Position numbers and translations under genes: made by a program
The notes under the pieces: model-generated
Databases searched by the model: none
Seen by the model: only the letters and a program-made list of their open reading frames with translations
Told to the model about the DNA's origin: nothing
Shown here: positions 36,685 through 45,565 of the stretch, piece by piece
Layout of the letters: each line of letters starts with the position of its first letter
Position numbering within the stretch: the stretch's first letter is position 1
Assembly: GCF_900143515.1 (NCBI RefSeq)
Contig: NZ_FSQT01000002.1
Coordinates: 2,233,501 to 2,297,500 of the forward strand
Source: Micromonospora cremea
GTDB taxonomy: Bacteria; Actinomycetota; Actinomycetes; Mycobacteriales; Micromonosporaceae
Direction: 5' to 3'
DNA length: 64,000 nucleotides

Positions 36685-37224
36685 ATGGGGGACCACGACG
36701 ACCTGCGTAAATTCATTACCGACCTGGCTGTGGTCCACGGACGGGTCGTGCTCTCCTCGGGGCGGGAGGCAGACTGGTACGTCGATCTGCGTCGCGTCAC
36801 GCTCCATCACCAGGCCGCTCCATTGGTCGGCCGGGTGCTGCTCGACCTCACCGCCGATTGGAAGTACGACGCCGTCGGCGGGCTCACCCTGGGCGCGGAC
36901 CCTGTCGCGCTCTCGATGCTGCACGCCGCTGCTCCGACCGGTCGGGCCCTGGACGCCTTTGTGGTGCGAAAGACGGGTAAGGCCCACGGTCTACAACGGC
37001 GGATCGAGGGACCGGAGGTGGTCGGCCGCCGAGTGTTGGCGGTGGAGGATACGTCCACGACAGGCGGAAGTGTGTTGACCGCGGTCGAGGCGCTTCGTGA
37101 GGCCGGAGCCGAAGTCGTTGGCGTGGCGGTTATTGTTGATCGAGGTGCCGGCGACGCGGTGCGAGCCGCCGGATTGCCGTACCGGGCGGCCTATACGTTG
37201 GCTGACCTCGGCCTTGTGGCGTAA
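36685..37224 (+). CDS. pyrE: Orotate phosphoribosyltransferase
   Basis: A 179-residue enzyme that joins orotate and PRPP to make OMP in pyrimidine synthesis. The PRPP-binding motif is VLAVEDTSTTGGSVLTA (about residues 115-131). The N-terminal YVDLRRVTL and the KxGKAHG loop (VVRKTGKAHGLQRRIEGP) are typical. The ATG at 36685 gives the expected MGDHDDLRKFI start. There is no ribosome site, but TAACCT lies eight bases before the ATG, fitting a leaderless transcript. Codons use A/T wobble bases more than its neighbours. Confidence 0.93.
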   Translation: MGDHDDLRKFITDLAVVHGRVVLSSGREADWYVDLRRVTLHHQAAPLVGRVLLDLTADWKYDAVGGLTLGADPVALSMLHAAAPTGRALDAFVVRKTGKAHGLQRRIEGPEVVGRRVLAVEDTSTTGGSVLTAVEALREAGAEVVGVAVIVDRGAGDAVRAAGLPYRAAYTLADLGLVA

Positions 37225-37290
37225 AAGTTTGCCGATTCGGATCTGCTGATATGCAGGCGGATCGATGCTGCTGGTGGAAGGATGGAATAC

Positions 37291-37659
37291 GTGGGAACTG
37301 CGTTGGCCGAAATGACTATGCCTCAGATCTCGCCGCTTGCCGGTGAGCCGATCGAACGTGCCGATGCCGAGCGTCTCGCGGGGGTCCTCAAGGCCCTTGC
37401 CGATCCCGCTCGGTTGCGGCTGCTCAGCCTGATCCAGTCGGCCCCTGAGGGCGAGGCGTGCGTCTGTGACCTGACGGCGCCGCTCGGCCTCTCTCAGCCG
37501 ACGGTCAGTCACCACCTGCGTATCCTCACCGAGGCCGGCTTGCTGGAGCGGGAGAAGCGCGGTGTCTGGGCGTACTACCGGCTGGTCCCGAGTGCGATCG
37601 CGACGATCGCCGACCTGCTGACCCCGCCGCGCAAGCGGGCCACCAAGAAGGCCCGCTGA
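37291..37659 (+). CDS. ArsR-family metalloregulator
   Basis: A 122-residue winged-helix regulator of the ArsR/SmtB family. It has ALADPARLRLLSLIQSAPEGEACVCDLTAPLGLSQPTVSHHLRIL, with ACVCDL matching the metalloid-binding ELCVCDL site of ArsR. I use GTG at 37291 because GGAAGG is nine bases upstream; ATG at 37282 would overlap that site. No arsenic, copper or zinc efflux gene is adjacent, so its target is elsewhere or itself. CTGC-N6-GCAG near 37242 may be its operator. Confidence 0.85.
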   Translation: MGTALAEMTMPQISPLAGEPIERADAERLAGVLKALADPARLRLLSLIQSAPEGEACVCDLTAPLGLSQPTVSHHLRILTEAGLLEREKRGVWAYYRLVPSAIATIADLLTPPRKRATKKAR

Positions 37660-37781
37660 AGCAGGCGCTGCACACCGTCCCGCGCCGGGATGGTGTTCGG
37701 TGGCGAGCCAGGGGTGGCGCCACCGCTCGGTGACGCCTGCTCGTCCCCGGCTGCACCGCCGGAGGTCGGGTCCGACATGCC

Positions 37782-37815
37782 GACGGCCGACCCCCTCACC
37801 AGGGGGCCGGCCGTC
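37782..37815. terminator. Bidirectional terminator between arsR-like gene and dedA
   Basis: A 15-base stem with one mismatch: GACGGCCGACCCCCT (37782-37796) and AGGGGGCCGGCCGTC (37801-37815), loop CACC. It separates convergent genes. Confidence 0.75.
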
Positions 37816-37829
37816 GTCGTACCCGGGGT

Positions 37830-38651
37830 TCAGCGCTCCTGGCCGTGCTCCGGACGCTGGCGGCCGTGCGGGTGCTCGTCGTGGTCGAACGTCTCGCGGA
37901 CTGCTTCGACCGCGCCGACGGCACTGGCCGCCGCGATCACCGCGACCGCCTCGCCGCGCTTGCGGGCCCGCCGGTCGCGGAGGAACTCGAAGAAGATCGG
38001 CAGCACCGAGATCACGATGATCAGGGCCACCACCGGCAGGATGTAGTGGTCGATCTTGTCCCCGATGGCCTGGTAGATCTGCTCCGCCAGCAGGTAGCCG
38101 ATCAGTAGGATGCCGTCCACCCAGAGCACCGCGCCGACGATGTTCCAGAGCAGGAACTGCCGGGCCGGCATGCCGAGCGCGCCGGCGACCGGGTTGAGGA
38201 AGGTCCGGACGATCGGGATGAAGCGGGCCAGCACCACGGCCTTCGCCGGGCCGAACTTCTGGAAGTAGTACTCCGCCTTTTCCACGTACTCCTTCTTGAA
38301 GAGCCGGGAGTTGGGCCGCTCGAACATCCGCCGGCCGTACCGCGCGCCGAGCCAGTGCCCCAGTTGGGCGCCGACGATCGCGCAGATCGGGCCGCCGATC
38401 AGCAGGCCGGCCAGGGAGAGCCGCGTGCCGTCGCCGAAGATGGCGTCCGCCACGGGCGAGGCGGCCACCCCGGCCAGGAACAGCAGCGAGTCGCCGGGGA
38501 AGAAGAAGCCCACCAGCAGACCGGTCTCGGCGAAGAGGATCACCCAGACGCCGATCAGCCCGAAGGTCTGCAACAGCTCCTTGGGATCGAGCGGGTTCAG
38601 GGCGACGCTCTCCGCGAGCGTGCGGGTCTTCTCAGCTGTGTCCACGGCCAC
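37830..38651 (-). CDS. DedA-family membrane protein (1 of 3)
   Basis: A 273-residue DedA/SNARE-associated family protein, a polyprenyl-phosphate or lipid transport candidate. Helices flank the conserved FFPGDSLLFLAG and ARFIPIVRTFLNPVAGALGMP, the latter the typical F/YxPxxRxxxxxxAG core. The last 45 residues are an acidic-basic tail ending DHDEHPHGRQRPEHGQER. It differs from the two shorter DedA genes at 59062 and 61704, in which the loop contains VPGGRTAVTLTMG. Confidence 0.9.
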   Translation of the reverse strand: MAVDTAEKTRTLAESVALNPLDPKELLQTFGLIGVWVILFAETGLLVGFFFPGDSLLFLAGVAASPVADAIFGDGTRLSLAGLLIGGPICAIVGAQLGHWLGARYGRRMFERPNSRLFKKEYVEKAEYYFQKFGPAKAVVLARFIPIVRTFLNPVAGALGMPARQFLLWNIVGAVLWVDGILLIGYLLAEQIYQAIGDKIDHYILPVVALIIVISVLPIFFEFLRDRRARKRGEAVAVIAAASAVGAVEAVRETFDHDEHPHGRQRPEHGQER

Positions 38652-38743
38652 AAAGGGTACCGAAGGCCGGGTCTCGTGCCGCGCCGGACCGTACCCACAC
38701 CACCCGCTGGCGCATCCCCCGAGGCGAGGGGTGCCGCAACGAC

Positions 38744-38777
38744 GGTGCCCCGCCGGCCGGGGGGTCGGCGGGGCACC
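38744..38777 (-). terminator. Terminator of the LPITG surface protein gene
   Basis: A perfect 12-base stem, GGTGCCCCGCCG (38744-38755) and CGGCGGGGCACC (38766-38777), with a ten-base G-rich loop. It lies 16 bases after the stop of the minus-strand gene ending at 38794. Confidence 0.8.
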
Positions 38778-38793
38778 GGTGGTGCGGGGTGGA

Positions 38794-40383
38794 TCAGGCG
38801 ACGAAGCGGGTCCGGCGGCGCTTGGCCACCAGGTAGCCGCCGACGCCCGCGGCGAGCAGCAGCGCGCCGATGCCGGCGATCAGGCCGGTGGACTGGCCGG
38901 TGATCGGCAGCGCACCGCCGTCGTCACCACCCTGGCCGCCGCCGTTGTCGCCATCGCCATCGCCGCCACCCGGGTTGCCGCCACCCGGGTTGCCGCCGCC
39001 CGGGTTGCCACCGCCCGTGGTGGTCGGGTTGATCACGATCTTGGCGGTGTCGTTCTTGCTGTTCGGGTCGCCGGCCAACCGCGCGCTGACGGCTCCCGAG
39101 GCGTCCGGGACGACCGTGTCGATCCGCAGGCCGAACTCGTACGGGTTCTCGAAGCCCTTCGGGCTCTCGGTGATCTGGCAGCCGTACTCCTTGGCGCCCG
39201 GCTCACCCCAGTTGCCGTCCCACTGGTCCCACTCCGCGTCCGTGGTGTACGGCTGGCATTCGCCGGAAACCTCCACCGCGGTGGTGCCCTCCGGGACCGT
39301 GACCCGGAACGCCGGACGGCCCTGGTACTCCAGCAGGGCCGGGCCGAGGTTCGTGACCGACGGCCGGACCTGGACGAGATCGCCCTTCTTGCCGCTGGCC
39401 GTGGCGCCCTTGACGCTGAGGTCAGCCTGGTTGTCGCCCGTCACCTTCACCGAGATGTCGGTGTAGTTGTTGTACATGTCCGGGTCGGTCTGCCGCTCCA
39501 GCGACTTGGCGTCGGACTGCTCCACCAGGCGCAGCTTGTCGCCGGTGCCCGGCTTGCCGTCCTGCGGCCAGTCGATGCTGTTCAGCTCCCAGTCGGCCTT
39601 GGTCCACCAGACGCTCGTCGCCAGCAGCTCCGCACCCGTCCGAACGTCCTCGTGGAGCTGGAAGGGCAGCTCGGCGGAGAGCCGGTAGCTCTTGCCCGGC
39701 TCCAGGTCCTCGTCGAAGGTGCAGAGCACCCCCATGTACTCGGCCGGCTTGCAGTTCGAGTAGTTACCCGCGTAGTCGACCAGGTAGTCGCCGTTCATCA
39801 GCAGCACCGCGCCCTGGCTGGTCGTCTCGCTGCCGTTGCGGACGGTCGCCGGCATGTCCAGCTTGCTGCCCGGAGCGCCGCTGACGCTGGCCTCCGGAAC
39901 GGTCTGGAGATCGACGGCCTCGGCGACGGTGACGGTGGAGGTCGTGCTGGCCGTCTTGCCACCCGAGGTCATCGCGAACTTGAGCTGACCCTTCTGACCC
40001 GGCGTGGCCTCGTGCTTGCCGCTCACGTAGATGCCGAGCCACGGACCATCGTCCTCAGCGAACTCGGTCTCGCAGTGCACGACCTGGCCCGAGGTCTCGC
40101 ACGCCCAGCCCCAGCCCTCGCCGGGCTCCTCCAGGACGGCGAAGTCGGCGATGCCGGAGAAGTCGAGGTCGAACGTGGTGTGGCCGAACTGGTGCGGCTG
40201 CTCCGAGTTGGTCGGCGCGGCATAGACGTACGCGAAGCCGTAGTGGTCCGGGGCGACCAGGATGTCCTGGGCGACGATCTCGAAGGGGTCTTCGGCGGCG
40301 ACGGCCGGGCTGGCGGAGGCGGCGACGAACGCGCCTGCTACGCCCAGTCCGGCGAGCCAGCGCCGGGTGGAGTGGGTGAGCAT
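38794..40383 (-). CDS. LPxTG-type cell-wall anchored surface protein
   Basis: A 529-residue exported protein. The signal peptide is MLTHSTRRWLAGLGVAGAFVA...SPAVAAED. The ectodomain has beta-rich, DUF11-like adhesion modules: a cysteine pair near ACETSGQVVHCE, and VSVKVTGDNQADLSVKGATASGKKGDLVQV. A Gly/Asn/Pro spacer (GGGNPGGGNP...) leads to LPITG (residues 492-496), a hydrophobic helix and a basic tail RRRTRF: the sortase anchoring signal. The likely sortase is encoded elsewhere. It is alone on its strand, with a terminator downstream. Confidence 0.88.
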   Translation of the reverse strand: MLTHSTRRWLAGLGVAGAFVAASASPAVAAEDPFEIVAQDILVAPDHYGFAYVYAAPTNSEQPHQFGHTTFDLDFSGIADFAVLEEPGEGWGWACETSGQVVHCETEFAEDDGPWLGIYVSGKHEATPGQKGQLKFAMTSGGKTASTTSTVTVAEAVDLQTVPEASVSGAPGSKLDMPATVRNGSETTSQGAVLLMNGDYLVDYAGNYSNCKPAEYMGVLCTFDEDLEPGKSYRLSAELPFQLHEDVRTGAELLATSVWWTKADWELNSIDWPQDGKPGTGDKLRLVEQSDAKSLERQTDPDMYNNYTDISVKVTGDNQADLSVKGATASGKKGDLVQVRPSVTNLGPALLEYQGRPAFRVTVPEGTTAVEVSGECQPYTTDAEWDQWDGNWGEPGAKEYGCQITESPKGFENPYEFGLRIDTVVPDASGAVSARLAGDPNSKNDTAKIVINPTTTGGGNPGGGNPGGGNPGGGDGDGDNGGGQGGDDGGALPITGQSTGLIAGIGALLLAAGVGGYLVAKRRRTRFVA

Positions 40384-40563
40384 GAGGGGGGTTCCTCCAT
40401 TGGGGGATTCAGGTGGAGCCTGCGGATCCTAAGGAATCGCTAAGGTTGACCGCCGTCCCGACCGCAGCCCGGATACCAAGACCAGCCGAAAGGTTGATCG
40501 GCGTCACCGCAACGTTCGATCGCTCCGCCTCCGTCATCTGAGGCAGGAGCCCCGGGAGGTGCA

Positions 40564-41049
40564 GTGACGTACGAGGAGTTCGCGGACACGCGACTGGCCC
40601 CGCTGCTGCGGTACGCGGTGATGCTCACCGGCGATCCGCACCAGGCGCAGGATCTGGTGCAGGAGACGATGGTCCGGGTCCAGCTCAACTGGCGGCGGGT
40701 AGCCCAGGCGGACTCACCGGAGCGCTATGTCCGGCGGATGCTCACCAACCAGTACGTCGACTGGCGGCGCGGCTCCTGGATGCGCCGGGTGCTGCTGCGC
40801 GGGGAACCCGACGAGGCGGTGCCGGCACCCGTCGACCACGCCCAGTCCGCCGTGGACCGGGACCAGATCTGGTCCTGGCTGTCCCGGCTGCCACGTCGGC
40901 AGCGGGCCACCCTGGTGCTGCGCTACTACGAGGACCTGCCCGACGCCGAGATCGCCGACATCCTCGGCTGCGCCGTCGGGACCGTACGTTCGTCCATCTC
41001 CCGCGCCCTGGCCACGCTCCGGGCCGAGTACGTGGAGGCCTGCTCATGA
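40564..41049 (+). CDS. SigE-family ECF sigma factor (1)
   Basis: A 161-residue ECF sigma factor. Region 2 is FADTRLAPLLRYAVMLTGDPHQAQDLVQETMVRVQLNWRRV, including the DLVQET block. Region 4 includes LSRLPRRQRATLVLRYYEDLPDAEIADILGCAVGTVRSSISRALATLR. It starts with GTG at 40564 and ends overlapping the following LCP gene by four bases (ATGA), so the two are co-translated. The promoter and stimulus are not known; coupling to a cell-wall enzyme suggests envelope stress. Confidence 0.9.
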   Translation: MTYEEFADTRLAPLLRYAVMLTGDPHQAQDLVQETMVRVQLNWRRVAQADSPERYVRRMLTNQYVDWRRGSWMRRVLLRGEPDEAVPAPVDHAQSAVDRDQIWSWLSRLPRRQRATLVLRYYEDLPDAEIADILGCAVGTVRSSISRALATLRAEYVEACS

Positions 41050-42110
41050 TCGAGGACGACCTGCGCGCCGCGTTCGCCCGGCACGAGCCGTTGACGCCGC
41101 CGACCGGCCCACTGCGGGCCGCGATCGACCGGCTGGCGACCAGGCGCCGGCGACGTCGCCAACGCTGGCGGGCCGGTGGTGCCGCGCTGGCCCTGCTCGG
41201 CGTACTGGGGATCGGGGTGCCCCTGTTCACCCCGGATCGTTCCGGCCCGCCGCAGGCCGCCGAGTTGCTCGGCGAGTCGGGCCGGCCAGCGCCGACGGGC
41301 GCGGTGACCATCCTGCTGCTCGGCATCGACAGCCAGACGTCCCGCCCACCGTTGGCCGATTCGGTGCTGCTGGTGCACATCCCGGCCGACCGCAGCCGTC
41401 CCTACCTGGTCTCGCTGCCGCGTGATCTGAAGGTGCGGATCCCCGGCCGCGGAACCGACAAGTTGAACACCGCGTTCCCGTTCGGGGCCGGACTCGAGCG
41501 GCCGGACCTGACCAAGGGCTACGAGCTGACCCGGCGGACGGTGGCCGAGCTGACCGGGGCCGGGGTGGAGAGCGGCTTCGTGCTGACGTTCTCCGCGCTG
41601 CGCACGCTGACCGACGCGGTGGACGGGGTGCCGGTCTGCCTCCCCCAGGGGGTCCGATCGGTCCACACCGGGCGGCTCTTCCCGGCCGGCTGTCAGCGTC
41701 TCGACGGCGCTGCCTCGGTCGACCTGCTCCGCCAGCGACGCGGGCTGGCCCAGGGCAGTCAGGACCGGGACCACAACGCCCGGCTCTTCGCCGCCGGTCT
41801 GGTCCGCCAGGTCAGAGAACAGGGCGTGCTCACCGACCCGGTACGACTCTCCAAGCTGCTGGGCGCCATTGGCCCGGACCTCGCGGCGGCGTCCGACGGA
41901 GTCACCATGCTGGACCTGATGCGGCTCGTCCCCACACTGCGATCGGTCGACCCGGTCGGGCTCAGCCTGCCGATCAGCGAGCCGACCGGCCGGGACCAGT
42001 ACCTGCACGCCGACCCGGCGCTCGCCCCGGAGTTCCTGACCGCGCTACGCGAGGATCGGCTCGGCGAATGGGCGGCCCGCCACCCGGAGCGGGTCGACCC
42101 CGCCGGCTGA
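41046..42110 (+). CDS. LytR-CpsA-Psr (LCP) family wall-polymer transferase
   Basis: A 354-residue protein. Residues 1-40 form a cytoplasmic segment rich in Arg, which resembles the short N-terminal segments of SigE-family anti-sigma partners. One membrane helix follows (about 41-61), then the LCP domain (about residues 80-320). LCP motifs seen are LLLGIDSQ, ADSVLLVHIP, LVSLPRDLKVRIPG and TDKLNTAFPFGAG. LCP enzymes attach glycopolymers such as arabinogalactan or teichoic acid to peptidoglycan. It overlaps the ECF sigma gene upstream, which may be its regulator. Confidence 0.85.
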   Translation: MIEDDLRAAFARHEPLTPPTGPLRAAIDRLATRRRRRRQRWRAGGAALALLGVLGIGVPLFTPDRSGPPQAAELLGESGRPAPTGAVTILLLGIDSQTSRPPLADSVLLVHIPADRSRPYLVSLPRDLKVRIPGRGTDKLNTAFPFGAGLERPDLTKGYELTRRTVAELTGAGVESGFVLTFSALRTLTDAVDGVPVCLPQGVRSVHTGRLFPAGCQRLDGAASVDLLRQRRGLAQGSQDRDHNARLFAAGLVRQVREQGVLTDPVRLSKLLGAIGPDLAAASDGVTMLDLMRLVPTLRSVDPVGLSLPISEPTGRDQYLHADPALAPEFLTALREDRLGEWAARHPERVDPAG

Positions 42111-42128
42111 CGCTCCTGGGGCGCGGCG

Positions 42129-42341
42129 TCAGCGGTAGTCGTCGTCGTCCCCGGTGACCACCCGGGCCTGCTCCATCGCGTCCCAGTCGTCGACCTCGAG
42201 GCCGCGTTGCGGCTCCCCGTCGACGTCGGTGGGGTCGACCACCGCGGCCTGCTCGACCGCGTCGGCCGGATCCGCCTCGGGGTCACGTTCGTCCGCGGCG
42301 AGGTGGTCGCCGGGGGTGAAGTCCTCATCGGGCTGACCCAT
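42129..42341 (-). CDS. Small acidic protein with internal duplication
   Basis: A 70-residue strongly acidic protein starting MGQPDEDFTPGDHLAADERD. Two similar segments, ADAVEQAAVV and WDAMEQARVV, suggest a duplicated module. CGGGAGGAACG gives a strong ribosome site before the ATG at 42341. It is divergent from the holin-like gene and convergent with the LCP gene. No function is apparent. Confidence 0.7.
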   Translation of the reverse strand: MGQPDEDFTPGDHLAADERDPEADPADAVEQAAVVDPTDVDGEPQRGLEVDDWDAMEQARVVTGDDDDYR

Positions 42342-42462
42342 CGTTCCTCCCGGGGGCTCGGTGCACGGTTGCCACCCACCGTACGGGCTGTGCCGGTGCC
42401 GCGCGGAAGTCGAGTCGGCCGAATCACCCGTGGGCGGCGCGACCCGATGCCAGGATGGGGCC

Positions 42463-42846
42463 GTGGGCTTCCTCATCCGGCTGGCGATCACCGCGGTCGC
42501 GTTGTGGGTGACCACGCTGATCGTGCCCGGGGTCGACGTGCACGGCCGCACGGGTGCCAACACCGTGCTCACGCTGATCGTCGTCGCGCTGATCTTCGGC
42601 GTGATCAACGCGGTGCTCAAACCGGTGATCAAGGTGGTCGGCTGCGTGTTCTACCTGCTGACCCTGGGCCTGTTCGCGCTGGTGGTCAACGCGCTGCTGT
42701 TCCTGCTCACCGACCGGATCGCCCGCGGGCTCGACCTACCGTTCCAGGTGGACGGTTTCTGGGCGGCGTTCTGGGGAGCCATCGTGATGACCATCGTCAC
42801 CTGGCTGATCAGCGTCATCGTGCCGGACCGCCTGGACAACCGGTGA
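42463..42846 (+). CDS. Holin-4 superfamily-like membrane protein
   Basis: A 127-residue, four-helix membrane protein of the PF04020-type 'mycobacterial 4TMS phage holin' family, common in chromosomes and not a sign of phage. It begins VGFLIRLAITAVALWVTTLIVPGVDVHG and contains INAVLKPVIKVVGCVFYLLTLGLFALVVNALLFLL, the family's conserved NAVLKP block. The start is GTG at 42463 with a weak purine-rich site. It lies upstream of fba in the same direction; they are separated by 161 bases. Confidence 0.85.
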   Translation: MGFLIRLAITAVALWVTTLIVPGVDVHGRTGANTVLTLIVVALIFGVINAVLKPVIKVVGCVFYLLTLGLFALVVNALLFLLTDRIARGLDLPFQVDGFWAAFWGAIVMTIVTWLISVIVPDRLDNR

Positions 42847-43007
42847 CCGGATCCCCGCCACGGCCCGACGGGTGGGCGAGGGCCGGGTCGGTTGTTTCGG
42901 CGCACCTCACTTGCGGGATACTGCCGGACGGAGGACAGCGCGGTCCGGCGCACCCGTGAACAACAGCGGCCAGCACGGCCGAGAGTGGTAAGTAAGGAGC
43001 GTTCGAC

Positions 43008-44033
<1,026 letters not shown>

Positions 44034-44044
44034 CGACGCACACC

Positions 44045-44077
44045 GACGGCCGGCTCTCCTCGGGGGAGCCGGCCGTC
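44045..44077 (+). terminator. Terminator of fba
   Basis: A perfect 12-base stem, GACGGCCGGCTC (44045-44056) and GAGCCGGCCGTC (44066-44077), with a nine-base loop, 12 bases after the fba stop. Confidence 0.85.
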
Positions 44078-44110
44078 GCCGTTTCCGCGCGACGGCCCAG
44101 CCGGTGTTGA

Positions 44111-44125
44111 GAAGGGGCCCTTCCT
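44111..44125. repeat. AAGGGGCCCTTCCT palindrome, second copy
   Basis: GAAGGGGCCCTTCCT at 44111-44125, identical to the core of the hairpin at 4413-4460 (there on the opposite orientation in the left arm). Only one arm is present here. Both copies lie between convergent genes. The core AAGGGGCCCTT is nearly palindromic itself. Confidence 0.65.
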
Positions 44126-45317
44126 ACGTTGTCAGCAGGTGGACGGCCTCGCGGACGTCGTCGGTGAGGTGGATCGTCGCCGACAGGTCGCCGAACGGGG
44201 AGGCGGCCAGCAGCGGGCGCAACAGCGCCTCCACCGGCAGCTCCCGCGTCCAGTACGCGCGGTCGAGGAAGACGTAGGCGCCGCTGACACCGTCGGTGCC
44301 GTAGTACGTCTTGGTCGCCGCCTGGAACACCTCCTGCACCGTGCCCGCCCGTCCCGGGGCGAACACGATGCCACCCCGGGCGAGCCGCAGGATGGTGTCC
44401 TCCCGGATCGCGTTCGAGAAGTACTTGGCGATCCGCCCGGCGAACAGGTTCGCCGGCTCGTGCCCGTACAGCCAGGTCGGGATGGCCAGCCCACCGGCCC
44501 GCGCCCACCCCGCGTCGGCGCCGCGCTGCCGGGGTACGCCCGCGTACCGCTGCCGGACCGTCAGCGCCACGGCGGTGTACCGCTGGTGGTCGGTGAAGTC
44601 GGGCGCGGTGGCCAGCAGGTCGATCGCCGCGGTCAGCTCCGCCGCCGGATGGTCCGCCAGGTAGGCGCCGAGGTTCGCCGCCTCCATCACCCCGGGACCG
44701 CCGCCGGTCACCACCAGCCGGTCGGCCCGGGCCAGCTCCCAACCCAGCACTGCCGCCATCCGGTACGCCGGGCTGCCGCGCCGCACCGCGTGCCCGCCCA
44801 TGATGCCCACCACCGACTGCGGCCCGTGCTCGGTCAGCCAGGCCCGGGTGGCGTCGGCCAGGGCGTTGTCCACGCCGTGGTCGTGCAGCCGCTGACCGAG
44901 AGCCTCCTTGACGTCCGGCAGCGCGCCGCCGTGCGCCCGGTAGTGCTCGTACACCCGGGTGTCGTACATCCCGGCGAACCCGCCCTCGACGAACCCGGCG
45001 GCCAGTTCCTCCGCGCTGTACAGGTGCGCCGGTTGGGTCGGGTACGGCAGCCCGGAAAACGGCGGCACCACGTTCGCGCCACGCCGGACCAGGTCGGCGC
45101 CGACCTCCCGGGAGGCGAACCGGCACCCGACGAAAAGGGTGCCGGTGACCTCGACGCCGGTCAGGTCGGGGACCGGGGCGAGGTCGAGGCGGAGCCCCTG
45201 CACGGTCAGCCCGGTCAGGCGGCCGGTGGCCAGCTGCTGGTCGAACTCGTCGCGGGTCTGGACCTCGTTGGCGTGCAGGTGCGGCTCGATGACGTCCGCG
45301 GGAGGTGGGGTCGGCAC
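44124..45317 (-). CDS. LOG-family nucleotide-binding protein
   Basis: A 397-residue Rossmann-like protein with a LOG (lysine decarboxylase-like, TIGR00730-related) domain. VVGIMGGHAV, VTGGGPGVMEAANLGAYL and PGRAGTVQEVFQA (about residues 195-340) make the nucleotide-phosphate site; the usual PGGxGTxxE reads PGRAGTVQE here. LOG enzymes release cytokinin bases or nucleoside monophosphate ribose; this longer form has an N-terminal 180-residue extension of unknown role. The start is GTG at 45317. Convergent with fba. Confidence 0.75.
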   Translation of the reverse strand: MPTPPPADVIEPHLHANEVQTRDEFDQQLATGRLTGLTVQGLRLDLAPVPDLTGVEVTGTLFVGCRFASREVGADLVRRGANVVPPFSGLPYPTQPAHLYSAEELAAGFVEGGFAGMYDTRVYEHYRAHGGALPDVKEALGQRLHDHGVDNALADATRAWLTEHGPQSVVGIMGGHAVRRGSPAYRMAAVLGWELARADRLVVTGGGPGVMEAANLGAYLADHPAAELTAAIDLLATAPDFTDHQRYTAVALTVRQRYAGVPRQRGADAGWARAGGLAIPTWLYGHEPANLFAGRIAKYFSNAIREDTILRLARGGIVFAPGRAGTVQEVFQAATKTYYGTDGVSGAYVFLDRAYWTRELPVEALLRPLLAASPFGDLSATIHLTDDVREAVHLLTT

Positions 45318-45374
45318 CGGGTCATCCTGCCCGCCCGCCGGGACCGGCCAAACCCCGGGCGGGGTGTGAACCGA

Positions 45375-45408
45375 CAGGAGCCCGGTGGTCGTGGCCACCG
45401 GGCTCCTG
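45375..45408. terminator. Strong hairpin in a divergent intergenic region
   Basis: A perfect 14-base stem, CAGGAGCCCGGTGG (45375-45388) and CCACCGGGCTCCTG (45395-45408), loop TCGTGG. It is as good as the terminators in this window but lies between two genes that are transcribed away from each other (45317 minus and 45566 plus). It might end a small minus-strand RNA starting near 45500 or act as an attenuator before the LOG gene. Confidence 0.6.
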
Positions 45409-45436
45409 CGTAACCGGGTCCTGGGGAGGCTCCGGA

Positions 45437-45452
45437 CCATTAGTTGTAATGG
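45437..45452. promoter_or_regulatory. CCATTA-GTTG-TAATGG inverted repeat
   Basis: An AT-rich 6-4-6 perfect inverted repeat, unusual for the GC content. It lies 29 bases from the hairpin at 45375-45408 and about 114 bases before the DUF3151 gene start. It could be an operator or part of a promoter for either divergent transcript. Confidence 0.4.
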
Positions 45453-45565
45453 AAAACACCTGGCGGCGGCATAGGCCGCAGGCGTGACCAACTCCTCAGC
45501 CGTTCAGCCGACCAGGTCGGCCGACCCGCTCGCGTGTCGCGCTGTCCAGCGGGTTGAATGGGGCG

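Noticed and set aside
36685..37224. Recent horizontal transfer of pyrE because of its looser codon use
   Set aside because: The product is a core enzyme of normal length; mild codon differences alone are not enough.
42463..42846. Prophage remnant because of a holin-family protein
   Set aside because: This four-helix family is common as a chromosomal gene, and no phage genes are nearby.
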